From: Ryuthela nishihirai
Taxonomy: Eukaryota > Arthropoda > Arachnida > Araneae > Heptathelidae
NCBI GenBank assembly: GCA_038380435.1
Contig: JAWZYU010000017.1
Coordinates: 23,807,283-23,871,282 of the forward strand
Length of the DNA stretch: 64,000 bases
Direction of reading: 5' to 3'
Shown: piece after piece, positions 22,751 to 33,545 of the stretch
How the letters are laid out: each line of letters starts with the position of its first letter
How positions within the stretch are numbered: the first letter of the stretch is position 1
Made by a program: the position numbers and the translations under genes
Notes under the pieces: model-generated
What the model saw: only the letters and a program-made list of their open reading frames with translations
Database searches by the model: none
What the model was told of the DNA's origin: nothing

Positions 22751-23607
22751 GCGGAGGGGGATTTATATATGTCACTAGTATGAGACTGCGCAGTTGTCCG
22801 TCGAAAGCTTTCATAAATCATTGGTTGATTGATAGGTCATTAACCTATTCGATTATTGACTGGCGATCTAAGAGAACTGTCAGTCATCAAAAATTACTGA
22901 TGTCAGTGGCATACCCAGAAATTTTCAGTGGTGGTGGTAAACAGAGCAGTACCAGAACAAGGGAGGGGGGAGGTCGCCCAGGGTTCCAATTGCAGAGGGG
23001 CGCGACGATAGGCTTAAACAAACAATAAACTCAATCCGTAGTAAATACACAAATTACCAGTAGATGTAGAATTCAACAGATAATTTTTAAACAATAAACT
23101 GTTATTTTCCCCCCATTACCTAGACTTTACAATAATAATTCAAGCTCTGCTGTACTCTTACTTGAAACTTGTAAAATATTTTAAATTATAAAATGTAAAA
23201 TATAAAATTATAATTCTTTCGATCACTATGTCCATAACTTGCCCCTTTTTCCAGTTTAAATGATTATATATTGTCTTCTAATTATTTATCACTGGTTTTT
23301 TTTATTAACGTATTTCATGATGATATTTATTTTGTCAACAAAAAAAAATTTTTTTAAAAATGAACTAAACTTAAACTTGCGTATGTGTAAATAATAATTT
23401 CTTGCCCAAAAGCACCAAAAGAACTAGGAACTGCACTGGCCTTGAGCCTCTTCTTTTCGGAGATATCCTTAGAAAGTATACGTTATTCAAACTTTCAAGG
23501 GGAGAATAACTCCCTCTCTCGTTGGTTATGCCACTAATTTTGTTTTCAAACTACAAATATGAATTCGAAATCATGTTCACCATGTTTACTCTTTGCTGTG
23601 TTGTCAG
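22751..23607. other. Stretch upstream of the first supported exon
   Basis: AT-rich and non-coding as far as can be read. The acceptor before 23608 implies that an upstream exon exists, but none was identified here. Confidence 0.4.
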
Positions 23608-23843
23608 GTTCCTCGGCCAACGATATCCCGCAAGAAAGCTATGTTGCAAATGCCATGGTTCTCACTGCATGCTACTCCAACAGATACTTCCTGGAAGCGT
23701 TGTGCTTTATCAGGTCCTGCAAGGCCTGTCCACGTCGACGAGCTGGACTTTCCCCTGAGGTCCCCCTACAATCAGTCCACAGAATGGCTGCACCCTGTAG
23801 AGGATACTATGCTACAGCCAGAGACTGTGGCAGTGGAAAGTGG
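23608..23843 (+). CDS. Unrecognised protein, internal coding exon (gene at 23608-34304)
   Basis: The exon follows a good acceptor (TTGCTGTGTTGTCAG) and ends at a strong donor (GTGAGT at 23844). The reading frame that stays in phase with the next two exons starts VPRPTISRKKAMLQMPWFSL and includes HVDELDFPLRSPYNQSTEWL and HPVEDTMLQPETVAVESG. The exon starts in phase 0 and leaves two bases for the next one. All three frames are open across it, so frame choice rests on the downstream phases. It is less AT-rich than the surrounding DNA, as expected for coding sequence. The residues suggest a soluble, proline-containing tail with no recognised domain. An upstream exon is required. An untranslated exon cannot be excluded. 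Confidence 0.6.
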
Positions 23844-23959
23844 GTGAGTGGCTTGAACTTGTTACGATTTCGTGGTTAGGGTGTATTTCTTTCAAACTAA
23901 AACATGTTACGGATCGATGGACATATTTTTTTAAAAGGGAAGGAGATAACCTGTAAGCT

Positions 23960-24485
23960 TTTGGATTGTGTTGGTTTCTCATACATTACACAAACACTTA
24001 CACAAGGAATACAACAAACAAATACTTAAATCAGTGTCTCGCAAACTTTTTTACTTTGCGGCACACTGAATCTAATTTTTTTTCCGCGGCACACCTAAAA
24101 AAGAATTTTTGATGGTTACGTAAAAAGAGGAAAATTGAAGTTTCGTTAAATGCATTTTATTTAAAATAAATCTAATAATAAATATAATTAATCATAACTC
24201 GGTGGTTTGTTTTAAATATTTGTCCATTCTATGGCTTGAAATAATCAAAAATTAATACCAAAATTTGGAAAAAGCTTGATAAATACTTACAATATCCCAG
24301 TTGATAAAATCTGAAAGATTTTTATTAAAGCACGTCGATAACACAAGTCAAAATGAAATCTTTGGAATATCTAGTGTCAATTTGAAACTCTCTCGCGGCA
24401 CACAGTTTGTGAGACACTGACTTAAATAATGACATGGCCGTTAGAAATAGAAGTCAGGTACGCTAACCACTAGGCCAGGTATGAA
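23960..24485 (-). repeat. SINE family C copy split by a MITE
   Basis: GGTTTCTCATACATTACACA (23970 on) and GCTAACCACTAGGCCAGGTA (24461 on) match the uninterrupted text at 63430-63520. Removing 24032-24427 restores collinearity. On the minus strand, TACCTGGCCTAGTGGTTAGC fits a tRNA A box. No clear B box is visible. Confidence 0.65.
24032..24419. mobile_element. hAT-type MITE, 388 bp, perfect 8-bp target duplication
   Basis: The left end CAGTGTCTCGCAAAC and the right end GTTTGTGAGACACTG are inverted repeats. ACTTAAAT flanks both sides (24024-24031 and 24420-24427). Subterminal GCGGCACAC occurs in both orientations. The interior is AT-rich and non-coding. Confidence 0.92.
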
Positions 24486-24667
24486 TCAATGGGCTCAAGA
24501 ATCAATATATTGTTTGTAATTAAGACCGAGATTCAAATAGACTTTATTTACCGTTGGATGAGGTACAGCTGCAGAGTTAGGTGATAACTTTAGCTCTCAA
24601 GCCGATTCTTGCTTATTTAAGGAATTAATGCTTTTTAATAATTAACACCGTACCCAGCCGTCTAGAC

Positions 24668-24945
24668 CAGTGTTTTTCAACCTTTTTCTCGTGTTAACAT
24701 ACTTCTGAAATAATCCATTTACCGAGACACACCTGTGGAAAAAAGTCATTTCTTTTATTATATCTCTTAAAATCTAATTAATTTAAACAAAAACAAGTAT
24801 TAAACTGAACATGTGACAAAAAGCAATAAAATCATAAAAATTTGTAAAAAGTACTAAACTGCAAATTGTTATGTAGTGTAATTGTTTTTAAATTTTTGCG
24901 ACACGCCTGGATCTTGGACGCGACACACCGGTTTGGGAACCATTG
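24668..24945. mobile_element. hAT-like MITE, 278 bp, no clear target duplication
   Basis: The left end CAGTGTTTTTCAACC and the right end GGTTTGGGAACCATTG are imperfect inverted repeats with the subterminal CGACACACC seen in related elements. The flanks GTCTAGAC and TTTTGAAC do not match, so the insertion is old or the boundary is off. Confidence 0.65.
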
Positions 24946-25039
24946 TTTTGAACCACACAACTGCACAATGAAAAAAAAAATAAAAGCACATTTTAGACAT
25001 AATTATGAGAAAAAATTTGGGTAGGGGATGACTTATGTT

Positions 25040-25955
25040 AGTAAAGCCTCAGGCTCAGAGCCTGATGTTTCCAGATTCAAGTTCGCCATTGTGCCTGCTT
25101 TGAGATTTTCTCTTCTAATCCCAGTTTTTGCCGTCAGTAAGAAAGGGAAAAATGATAGATTTGGATTGGCCATCGTCTGTTAGAGGGGTCTTGATCCGTG
25201 GACTTCAGGTACAGGAGAGCATACTTTGTGCACGCTAAGGAACATGCTGGATGGCCTAAACAGGAGGTTTCCATATGCCTTCTAACAGCTGAACAACAAA
25301 CTTCTTCCCGTATCGGGGGCGGGGGTGGCTCAGTCGGTAGCGCGCCAGGCTCGTAATCTGTAGTTCCCAGGTTCGAGTCCCAGCTGGGTCAGCGTTGAGA
25401 TTTATCTCCGCAAAATTCCCCGCCCTGCCCACGGTCAGTAGGGGACACCGATGGGCTTGGAAAGGCCGCCGTCGGTAGCGCGCCAGGCTCGTAATCTGTA
25501 GTTCCCAGGTTCGAGTCCCAGCTGGGTCAGCGTTGAGATTTATCTCCGCAAAATTCCCCGCCCTGCCTACGGTCAATAGGGGACACCGATGGGCTTGGAA
25601 AGGCCGCCGTCCGTCGGATGGGACGTTAAGCCGTGGCCCGTGTGCGGGAGAGCCATACCCTGTGCAATTAAAGAACACGCTGGATGGCCTTGACGGGAGG
25701 CTACCATCTGTCTCCCAACAGCTGTTCCAGTGGGTCCCCTCCCCCAACCTTCTCTGAGCCTTCGGGGTCCATGTGACCTGGCCATTTAGCCCATGGTGTG
25801 CAAAAAAGTGCCGCTCAGAGGTAAAACAAACCCAAACAAATCTTCCCGTATCCTAGCTCTGAGTGCTTGGGCGGTTCCTGTGATCTGGCCATTTAGGCAG
25901 TTGTGTGCAAAAAGTTCCGCTCAAAGATGAAACAACCAACTCAAATAAAATACAA
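25040..25955 (+). repeat. Older SINE A-like copy that hosts a younger insertion
   Basis: Before the young SINE, GCACGCTAAGGAACATGCTG and GGATGGCCTAAACAGGAGG are diverged SINE A body. After it, CTGTGATCTGGCCATTTAGG and GTTCCGCTCAAAGATGAAAC complete the 3' end. The split point carries the 12-bp duplication TCTTCCCGTATC (25303-25314 and 25841-25852). Confidence 0.8.
25315..25840 (+). repeat. SINE family A, full length, with internal tandem duplication
   Basis: The head contains an A box TGGCTCAGTCGG and a B box GGTTCGAGTCC, with an anticodon-loop-like CTCGTAA, resembling a tRNA-Met or tRNA-Thr ancestor. A 138-bp unit (25335-25472) is repeated almost exactly at 25473-25610, so the B box is doubled. 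The body continues to GGTAAAACAAACCC and a short CAAA-rich tail. The 12-bp target duplication TCTTCCCGTATC flanks it. It lies in the intron after the exon at 23608-23843. The long open frames here come from the repeat. Confidence 0.93.
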
Positions 25956-26214
25956 TATACCAAAAATTAATTGAAAAATAAACTGAAAGAACTGCAAACA
26001 AAATACGTAAATCAGTGCACCAAAATATACAACAGTTTTTACTCTCAAGTCGATTCAAATTAATACTAAAACTATCGGAAATGTTTCCAGTGATGGTTGC
26101 ATACCTGAACGAAGAAAAGATTCTAGTGAAGTATTATTAAATTAAAATTAATGAAACAAATTTTCAATGTTTATTTACGTTTAATAACCAAATTCAAAAT
26201 TTATTGTAAACTCA

Positions 26215-26420
26215 AAACAGGGACGTCCCAGGATTTAGTTGCGGTGTGGGGTGTGTGTGTGTGTGTGTGTGGGGGGGGGGGGGTCGAATAATTAAGTTTC
26301 GGGGGTAGGGAGTCTGAGATTAAGATTCGTAAGGTTTCTCAATTACTAAAATATTCCACCGAACAAGAAAGGTTAAAATCAAAGCAGGTAGACAAGTTTG
26401 AGATTTGGCATTAGACGACC
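26215..26420. repeat. Dispersed repeat D4 with (GT)n and G run (matches 37690-37975)
   Basis: A (GT) tract and 13 G at 26251-26283 are followed by AATTAAGTTTCGGGGGTAGG, AATATTCCACC and AAAGCAGGTAGACAAGTTTG. The same phrases in order lie at 37700-37960. It is non-coding. Confidence 0.7.
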
Positions 26421-26639
26421 GTTTTTTCGGGGGAGGAGGAACACCCTGGCTCTCCTCCTCTCCCCGGGGATCCCTGTCTCCAACCTTCCAAGGTATTTGA
26501 TCTCAAAATTTTCAGACTAAATACCTTGGAATAGAATTAAAAACATAGTAGTTAAATTTAATGTCTGAATCATATTTTGCATGTGCTCCTATTTAGACGG
26601 AAAATGTTTCAAATTAGTTTCGTTTCTCTTTTACATTAG

Positions 26640-26761
26640 AACGCGCCAGTGTCGTCCTCCACACCCACCACCTCCCAGAGCTTGGATTTACAATCACCCC
26701 ATCTTCATCAGTGAAGTGACAGAGAGAGCCACCAACATCAACAACGTGCCACTGGCAATTG
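26640..26761 (+). CDS. Unrecognised protein, internal coding exon 2 (gene at 23608-34304)
   Basis: The acceptor TTCTCTTTTACATTAG and the donor GTAAGT flank 122 bases. One base completes the codon split from the previous exon. The frame then reads TRQCRPPHPPPPRAWIYNHP and IFISEVTERATNINNVPLAI, and one base is left over. The run of prolines followed by an amphipathic segment suggests a flexible linker or cytoplasmic tail, but no family was recognised. The phase match on both sides is the main support for coding status. Confidence 0.65.
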
Positions 26762-27964
26762 GTAAGTTTTTGTAATATTGTACTTTTTTATCTGCAAGTA
26801 GCTTATCAGGATTGGATTACTTTAAAAGACAGTCTCTTCATCGTTTTCCTCAATCTCTCCCCCCAAAAAATTCCTAAATCTATATATAAAATAGACAGTT
26901 TGTCTGTCTGTATGCGCCTCTGTTTGTTCGACATCTCCTGCTACTTGGTCAGAGCTAGCACCCCCAAACGTAATCAACAACTTTATCTCCGTGTAACTTG
27001 TGCACTGTCAGAGTTTCGACCGCTCACAAAATTAGACACCTCCCCCAAAGGTTCCGCGAAACGTCTGTCCACTGATAACTTGGCGCATCGACAAAGTACT
27101 ACTCCATTCATAATTTTCCACTCTCCATTCGTAAAGCTAGAGACAGTAGCGCCCCCAAAGATTTTGGACATCTTCAGGTTTATAGTATTCTAAGCCTATC
27201 ATCTTTTGCCTGTCATCTGCGGCGGGTTCAAACCCGACTCACCGCGGCTAGGAACCCAACCTCTAAACCCTACATTGCCAAAACTAAGTGAGACAACCAT
27301 ACCAAATTCGGAACTGATCAGTCAGTACGTGCGGAATTACTGGGAGCCGAAAACTTCCGCCACTGATGACGTAAACGAGTATCTGAGATCGGTTACAAAT
27401 ACACCTACTACACATTATATCGATGCCCGTGCGACGCCAGGCAATTCTGCTGTGTTCGATATTCCAATATTACGCCTTATATGCTCTATATGACCACAGT
27501 GCCTTGACTTCGGGAATTGGTTTAACAACGTTTATCAAAACTGAAATGTTTATATAAACTTTATAACTAAAACGCAACATTAACAACACCAGTAAAGTAA
27601 ATAGCATAGCATATAGATTGCTGAACGGGGTGTCGGCAGGTAGACAAGGTTGAACCCAGAATAAATATGCATTAATAAAGATTGGGGTTCTATATAGATC
27701 CCAGGTTGTTTGTTTTTTAAATAAATAATTAATTTCTTCTCTAAATTCACGAATTTTTACTAGGAGATGTAGACGTCAGGCAAAGCGGAAAATACAGTTT
27801 TTAAGGGGGAAAATTAATAGAATATGAATCGTGATTAGTTTTTGACTGGTCCATATGGACTCCAGCCGTGGGACGAAATGTTAATCATTAGTAGTTTCTA
27901 ATCTCATCCCACTTTATGAGCAACTGGTTCTCTTCAAGTGTAATTTTTTACCTCATTTTAATTT
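26762..27964. other. Intron with possible degenerate repeat frames
   Basis: A motif TATATATAAAATAGACAG plus TTTGTCTGTCTG at 26880-26910 begins a less AT-rich block to about 27490 with open frames (27206-27493 on +). No protein family was recognised, and a non-autonomous repeat is likely. The rest is AT-rich. Confidence 0.4.
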
Positions 27965-28196
27965 TTAACTTAAAGGTGAGAAACACAGGGCACAGAATCC
28001 AGATCTAGAAAAAAAATCGTGCTGGGGAGGGGGCAAGAAACATTGAGCTGGAAAAATCTAAAGGGCAAAAGACTGGATTTCCAATGTAGTATAACATTTT
28101 CCCCCTCCGTTTCACAAGTCTTTAAAAAAATTTTTGAAAAATACATTAAACATAAATGAGTTGAATAATTTTTTGCTTTTTTTACCCTTACTAGTA
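27965..28196. repeat. Dispersed repeat R1, copy 1
   Basis: Shared with 43040-43265 and 46315-46600: AGTATAACATTTTCCCCCTC, then TTTTACAGGTCTTTAAAAAA or similar, then TTACCCTTACTAGTAT or TTACCCTTACTAGCATTCTG. Diverged copies of one non-coding family. Confidence 0.7.
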
Positions 28197-28211
28197 TACA
28201 TCCCATCATTA

Positions 28212-28245
28212 CATCCCATCATACCTTACCAGGTATGATGGGATG
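28212..28245. repeat. Perfect 15-bp stem hairpin, 4-nt loop
   Basis: CATCCCATCATACCT (28212-28226) pairs exactly with AGGTATGATGGGATG (28231-28245) around TACC. It abuts the end of an R1 repeat, and CATCCCATCAT is also present just upstream at 28198-28208. Confidence 0.85.
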
Positions 28246-28667
28246 CGAAAATTCATATCGCACCCTGACAATAATGATGGACTCGTAACATCTCCTAATA
28301 CTGCCAGCAATATCTCCAATTAAATCCAAAGGCAAACAAGTCCACTGGTGCAGAAAGATTGCCCAAGGATCATGGAGGCTTTTGAGAGGAGAGCTGAAAT
28401 TGGAACTTCTCCCTAACTAAGGCTTCCCAGACCTCAATAGGACTGAAATCGGGAAACTTGCGGTTCACTCCCTAGGTCCAATACCTTCACGATAAAGATA
28501 TGGGTCCACAGGGAGCTTTATGTACCCAGGTGTTATCGTCCATGAAAATGATTCTGAATCCACTGAAACACAAATAAGGCAAGAATATGGATGGAGATCT
28601 CATAGCAATACTTTTGGGGTTTTTTAATTCCATGGAGTTTTCAAAATATTAAGAAAAACCGATGTGT

Positions 28668-28846
28668 AAACTGATCTAAGGGACCTGGGTTCGAGCCCCG
28701 GGTAAGGCATGGATGTATGTGTTGTTTTTCTGCTGAGGTCCTGCCATCCTCTCAGACCTTCTACTATGGCATATAAACTGACAGGCTCCTGTCAGACCTC
28801 TGTGGTAAGCAGCTGCTTGAGGGGGTATTTATTTATTTTTTTTAAC
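28668..28846 (+). repeat. SINE family B, head-truncated
   Basis: Starts AACTGATCTAAGGGACCTGG, with B box GGTTCGAGCCCC, body GACAGGCTCCTGTC and AAGCAGCTGCTT, and a TATTTATTTATT tail. Confidence 0.9.
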
Positions 28847-29782
28847 TTTTGCATTTGAGTGAATTAATAGTTTCCCGTGCATGAGCATGTACAGGAAATT
28901 GTTAAAACTCTCACGTCTGTGCATGTTAAAGAGAGTGAAAAACGAAACCAAGAGACTATCTGCACACCATTAGTAATGCAGCATGACCATTTGTAAAGTT
29001 ATTGAGGGCGGCGATAATTGCAAAGTATTCGACCTGTTTTGTCTTGTCATATTAATATTATAATTCGTAATGAATTCTTCGGAAAGAGAATAATGATGTT
29101 TTATTGCACCCAGGACATCGCAGGGTGAAGACGGAACATGCTGCAATCTGTTCCTGAAAGATTATTGGGTACAGTGGGACAAATGACTGAGGAAGAAAAT
29201 GGCTAAGGAGACTTTGTCTCCATAGGAATAGTTGATGTGCAGGTTATTCGTGACAACATTACTTGGCGGTGCACGCGCAAGACCCATATACGTTGAAAAT
29301 AATACATTTCTGTGCTCATTCTGGAAATGAGGGTCTGCTATTCTCGGGAAAGATAATTGGATTTTTGCCCTCGCCTGAAGGTATTGCTTTTTCGACGTTG
29401 AAGACCAGTCACATATCTCGTCAATTTGGCATTCAACCAGAAACTTATCTCTCATTTTTGTTCCCGTGCATTGTTACTTTTAATTTACCTCCAGATGTGG
29501 GAAATCGTATGTTTTCTCACAGTTTTTCTGTGTATAATCGATCTTATTTATTCTCTTTTGTTTTGAAGTGGCGAAAGGTAAGATTTTTCGATATTAATGA
29601 TGAGCAGAAAATTGTCGTTTCAAAATATTTTTCGTTCAAGTAGTTTTCACCAAAACGTTAAAAATAAGCACCATTTAGTCTTTAATTGCATTTTAGGTAA
29701 AATTTTTATTTCATTAATAAATCGTTCTAGCGTTTAAAATGAGTTTGCTCAAGAATTTTCGGTTTGTACGAATTGTTTCTAC
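28847..29782. other. Intronic stretch, no supported exon
   Basis: Open frames on both strands at 29162-29643 overlap and show no known motif. They are not bounded by convincing splice sites in phase with the flanking exons. Confidence 0.4.
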
Positions 29783-29985
29783 TAGCCGAGTGGTTAGCGC
29801 GCTTGGCTACTGGTCTAAGGGACCTGGGTTCGAGCCCCGGGTAAGGCATGGCTGTTGTGTTGTTTTCTGTTGAGGTCCTGCCATCCCGCACAGACCTTCT
29901 ACTACGGCATATATAAACTGACAGGCTCCTGTCAGACCTCTGTGGCAAGCAGCTGCTTGAGGGAGTATTTAATTTATTTATCATC
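29783..29985 (+). repeat. SINE family B, full length
   Basis: A box AGCCGAGTGGTTAGCGCGC, B box GGGTTCGAGCCCCGGG, the body with GACAGGCTCCTGTC and AAGCAGCTGCTT, and an AATTTATTTAT tail. One of the best-preserved copies. Confidence 0.92.
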
Positions 29986-30142
29986 AAATAATTATTTTAA
30001 AATTTTAATATCTTGTAACAACGAAGAATTTATAGTTTAGCGGAATGCATTTCTATGTATTTGTTTTATGATGTGCAAGAGAATTTTTTTCACCTAACCG
30101 GGCTTGGAAATTTGATCCGAACTCAACTCTATTTTCATCTGC

Positions 30143-30262
30143 TATCAATTATGTTATGAGGAAATCATTGCATGAAGAAAAACTGGGCCGTAAATGGTCT
30201 AGAGATTTGAAAATATCTGACTTAGATTATGCTGATTTTGCCTTTATACAGATTATGATGAG
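30143..30262 (+). mobile_element. Short LINE reverse-transcriptase relic
   Basis: The frame reads AINYVMRKSLHEEKL and then KWSRDLKISDLDYADFA. This matches the YADD region of the RT fragments at 51931 and 54250 (WSRDFKISDLDYADDLAL). The last catalytic Asp is replaced by Phe. Confidence 0.75.
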
Positions 30263-30419
30263 AGGTAAATTCTGTCATTGGAGCTGTTCATGAGACTTGT
30301 AATAGGATAGATTTGGCGGAAACTTGGTTCTGTGTGAACCGAGTTGTATACGGAGGAATTAGGATATCCTCTCACCGAGTTTTGAGATCTGTAAAGCGTT
30401 TATGTACGGGGAAAGTACA

Positions 30420-30491
30420 GTCTACCTCATTAAGTGAATGAGCTCATTAACCTACCTCATTAAGTGAATGCTACCTCATTAATAGTGAATG
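30420..30491. repeat. Small tandem repeat
   Basis: CTACCTCATTAAGTGAATG occurs three times with small changes, with a related AGCTCATTAAC unit between the first two, within about 70 bp. Confidence 0.85.
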
Positions 30492-31552
30492 CCTCCAAAA
30501 GCAAAGCAGCATTCAAGCTACGATAAGCCAATTGGAGAAAGTCTCCAAAGCGTCCAACAAAGTGTTGGATGCAAGGTCATGCAATTAAGGTCCCCAGAAT
30601 CAAACGCATTTCTATATTGCACATACACATATATAAGTGAATGTACTCTGTGTGTCGTCTTCTGCCTAGTGCATTGGACATTAAATTCTTTCATTCAAAG
30701 CATAACCATTAATAACTGTTTCAGAGAGAGAACATTTGGCGCACATCAAGTCTGACGCACATCGAAACACGGGCGTAAAAACTCGCTGTTCTGTGGTTTC
30801 ACCCAGAATTACGGGTCAAGATTAATAAAGAAATTAAAAGGAAGTTCGAGGGACCACGAATCGAGAGAGGTAATCACATCTGATCCACTCCAAAAATAGC
30901 TTATCTCTTTAAAAAAATTAATGTCTCCACATAGTAAAGCTTTCGTTAAAACAAGCTAAAAGTGTAATCAGGCAATTCACTTGCACGACTTTGTTACGAT
31001 GTAACTTCCTTTGCAAAGTAATTATTTTATCTTATAAAAAAAATTTGCACTCGAAAGTTGCATTCTAAATTTAAGGTAACTTAAGCGTGCATAAACAAAA
31101 TAGAGTGACCGAGTAATTCCAAAAAGGCCTAGAATGTTATTTTTAGAATCTTGCACTTAATATAAGGTGCAACATAAGTAATAACATAAGGTAATAAGGT
31201 GCTTAACATAAGATAATTAATTCCAATTGATAAAAACTGACACATTTCAGTAAACGTCACGTTTCAGAAAGCTGAAACGGGACAATTTAAAGTTCCCATT
31301 TCAGTTTTCTGAAACTGGGACATTTACCCCCGACAGGAAACTTAACTAAATTTAAATAAGGCAGTCGTACAACGGAGCAATAGGTACGACGCATGCATGG
31401 CGGACAGGACAATTCGCAGTAAATGGGAGAAGCTGTAAATCTATGCGCATCGAGTGCAGATTGCATAGTTATTCTACATAGTTGACTAAGCTTATGCCTG
31501 ACAGAAATGTGACTGTTATTTTGCCTGGAGCGTGTTGGAGATTGGATTCGAT
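30492..31552. other. Intronic stretch, no supported exon
   Basis: AT-rich sequence with a hairpin-like TTTCAGAAAGCTGAAACGGG and TTTCAGTTTTCTGAAACTGG pair at about 31263-31318. No gene was recognised. Confidence 0.4.
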
Positions 31553-32043
31553 TGTTTTACCTCTGAACGGAACGTTTTTTGCACACAATGGGCTAAATGG
31601 CCAAGTCACAAGGACAACTGCAGTGATTCCTTCGGTTAAATGCTGTAAATTGCGATTTTTATCGAAATTATGATTTTCACCTTCCCCCCCCCCCTAAAAA
31701 ATAAAAATTAAAAAATAAATAAATACCCATAGGCTCACAGAAGGTTGGGGTAGGGGACCCACTGGAACAGCTGTTGGGAGACAGATGGTAGCCTCCCGTC
31801 AAGGCCATCCAGCGTGTTTTTTAATGTGCACAAGGTATGGCTCTCCCGCACACGGGGCCACTGCTTAACGTCCCATCCGACGGACGGCGCCCTTTCCAAG
31901 CCCATCGGTGTCCCCTACTGACCGTGGGCAGGGGTGGGGGGAATTTTGCGGAGATAAATCTCAACGCTGACCCAGCAGGGACTCGAACCTGGGAACTCGC
32001 AGATTACGAGCCTGGCGCGCTACCGACTGAGCCACCCCGCCCC
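31553..32043 (-). repeat. SINE family A split by a 111-bp insertion
   Basis: On the minus strand, the 3' part lies at 31553-31614 and the rest at 31726-32043, including B box GGTTCGAGTCCC and head GGGGCGGGGTGGCTCAGTC. The intervening 31615-31725 is the foreign repeat listed next. Confidence 0.9.
31615..31725 (+). mobile_element. Young retroposed repeat with AAATA tail, copy 1
   Basis: Nearly identical over its whole length to 33037-33145. It starts CAACTGCAGTGATTCCTTCG, includes ATTGCGATTTTTATCGAAAT, and ends in an AAATAAATAAATA tail. It interrupts a SINE A. Only the C-run length and a few bases differ between copies. A LINE 3' end or a very short SINE is likely. Confidence 0.85.
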
Positions 32044-33036
32044 AGCGTGTTGAAGAAGTGTGACTGTTATCGTTGCCTGGAGCGTGTTGGAGCGGTGTGA
32101 CTTTTCTCGTGGTACGTCTAATTCGAAGCCCTAAAGTCCGATACTTACGGTAAAACTTGCGCCGACAACACTCAACTATGTTGCTTAGTATGCACCAATT
32201 GTTTAGTGCTCAATGTAAACCGGGTTACTCCACGAAAAAAAAAAAGATCACGTAAATTAAAAAAAAATGAGTAAATACAGTGCTCAAGTAATTCCAAATC
32301 CGCGTTAATTAATCCACATAAATCGAGAGCGCAATGTGTATCGTCACAAAAAAACCCGGTATATTTGGATGCTCTGAAAACGTTTTTCGGGACAACGGGA
32401 CATTTGGACGTCTCGAAAATGTTTTTTGGGACACCGGGACAGTTCTCTAAGAGCCGGGTTTATTGACACCCCAACTTAATATCATTATGGAATTACTAAA
32501 GTAATATTTAACCTTTTATTATGTTTTTTTATTATTTAGTCAATGTATAAAATGATTGCAAAATTTTGTAATTGATTATTGTTTTTCATAGGGGCAGGTT
32601 TTCATTCCTCGTACTATCTTCTTTGGTTCTGAGTTGTACATTTCCATCGAGAAAAACTCACGAGCCGCTGTTATGATCGCGTAATTTTAATGCTAATGCA
32701 AGTGTAATATTAATTCTACGACAGTATACTGTTAATGGCATGGCATAGACTGGTAACCGTTGAAAGCCTTCACAGAAATGGTGAGATATCCGGTTGATCA
32801 CTATGACGCTAGATTTTGACAGGAATTATACAGGGTCATTATAAAATAATACCCTTATTTTAAAAGACTATAGTTGACTAAATAATTAAGTTACTAAGTA
32901 ATTGTGCCTGCAAAATATGAAGAAATTCCCAAAGTTTGGTTTTGTGTTCAACAGACTTCAGTGTGGGTTACATTTGTGGTGAGATATTTAGCTTCAGTCT
33001 ATAACTCTGCTCAGTATTCTGGTGTAATGCTTTCAA
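32044..33036. other. Intronic stretch, no supported exon
   Basis: Contains GGGACAACGGGACATTTGGA and GGGACACCGGGACAG repeats at about 32388-32455. No gene was recognised. Confidence 0.4.
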
Positions 33037-33145
33037 CAACTGCAGTGATTCCTTCGGTTAAATGCTGTAAATTGCGATTTTTATCGAAATTATGATTTTC
33101 ACCTTCCCCCACCCTAAAAAATAAAAATTAAAAAATAAATAAATA
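33037..33145 (+). mobile_element. Young retroposed repeat with AAATA tail, copy 2
   Basis: Partner of 31615-31725 in the same orientation about 1.4 kb away. Both copies encode the same short frame VIPSVKCCKLRFLSKL before a stop, possibly the end of a LINE protein. Confidence 0.85.
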
Positions 33146-33288
33146 AAGTCCAGTGGTGTCAATTTGGGACTTTTCGGGGGCCACAAGTTTGGTTCACTTC
33201 TACCAATCCAACGATTTGGATATTTGGCATTTTAAACATTACATCTAATATTACCTTCATCATGTAATACTAATTACCCACATTCATA

Positions 33289-33545
33289 ACACCGATTGGC
33301 TTGGAAAGGCCGCCGTCCGTCAGATGGGATGATAAGTTGTGGCCCCGTGTGTGGGAGAGCTATACTCTGAGCACGTTAAATAACACACTGGATGGCCTTG
33401 ACGGGAGACTAACATCTGTCTCCCAACAGCTGTTCCAGTGGGTCCCCTACCCCAACCTTCTCTGAGCCTTTGGGTTCCATGTGACCTGGCCATTTAGCCC
33501 ATGGTGTGCCAAAAAGTACCTCTCAAAGGTAAAACAACCCAACCC
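33289..33545 (+). repeat. SINE family A, head-truncated
   Basis: Begins ACACCGATTGGCTTGGAAAG and ends GGTAAAACAACCCAACCCC. The tRNA-like head is missing. Confidence 0.9.

Noticed and set aside
25325..25395. tRNA gene-like sequence with good A and B boxes
   Set aside because: It is the head of a repeated SINE; the acceptor stem does not close and the sequence runs on into the SINE body.
25256..25785. Long open frames on both strands (up to 163 codons)
   Set aside because: They lie entirely within a SINE with a tandem duplication, and the same frames recur in other SINE A copies.
29162..29643. Overlapping 97- and 126-codon frames on opposite strands
   Set aside because: No recognised motif, no splice sites in phase with the flanking exons, and both-strand openness suggests chance.
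30420..30491. CRISPR-like short repeats
   Set aside because: The units are nearly adjacent with no unique spacers, and the context is a eukaryotic intron.
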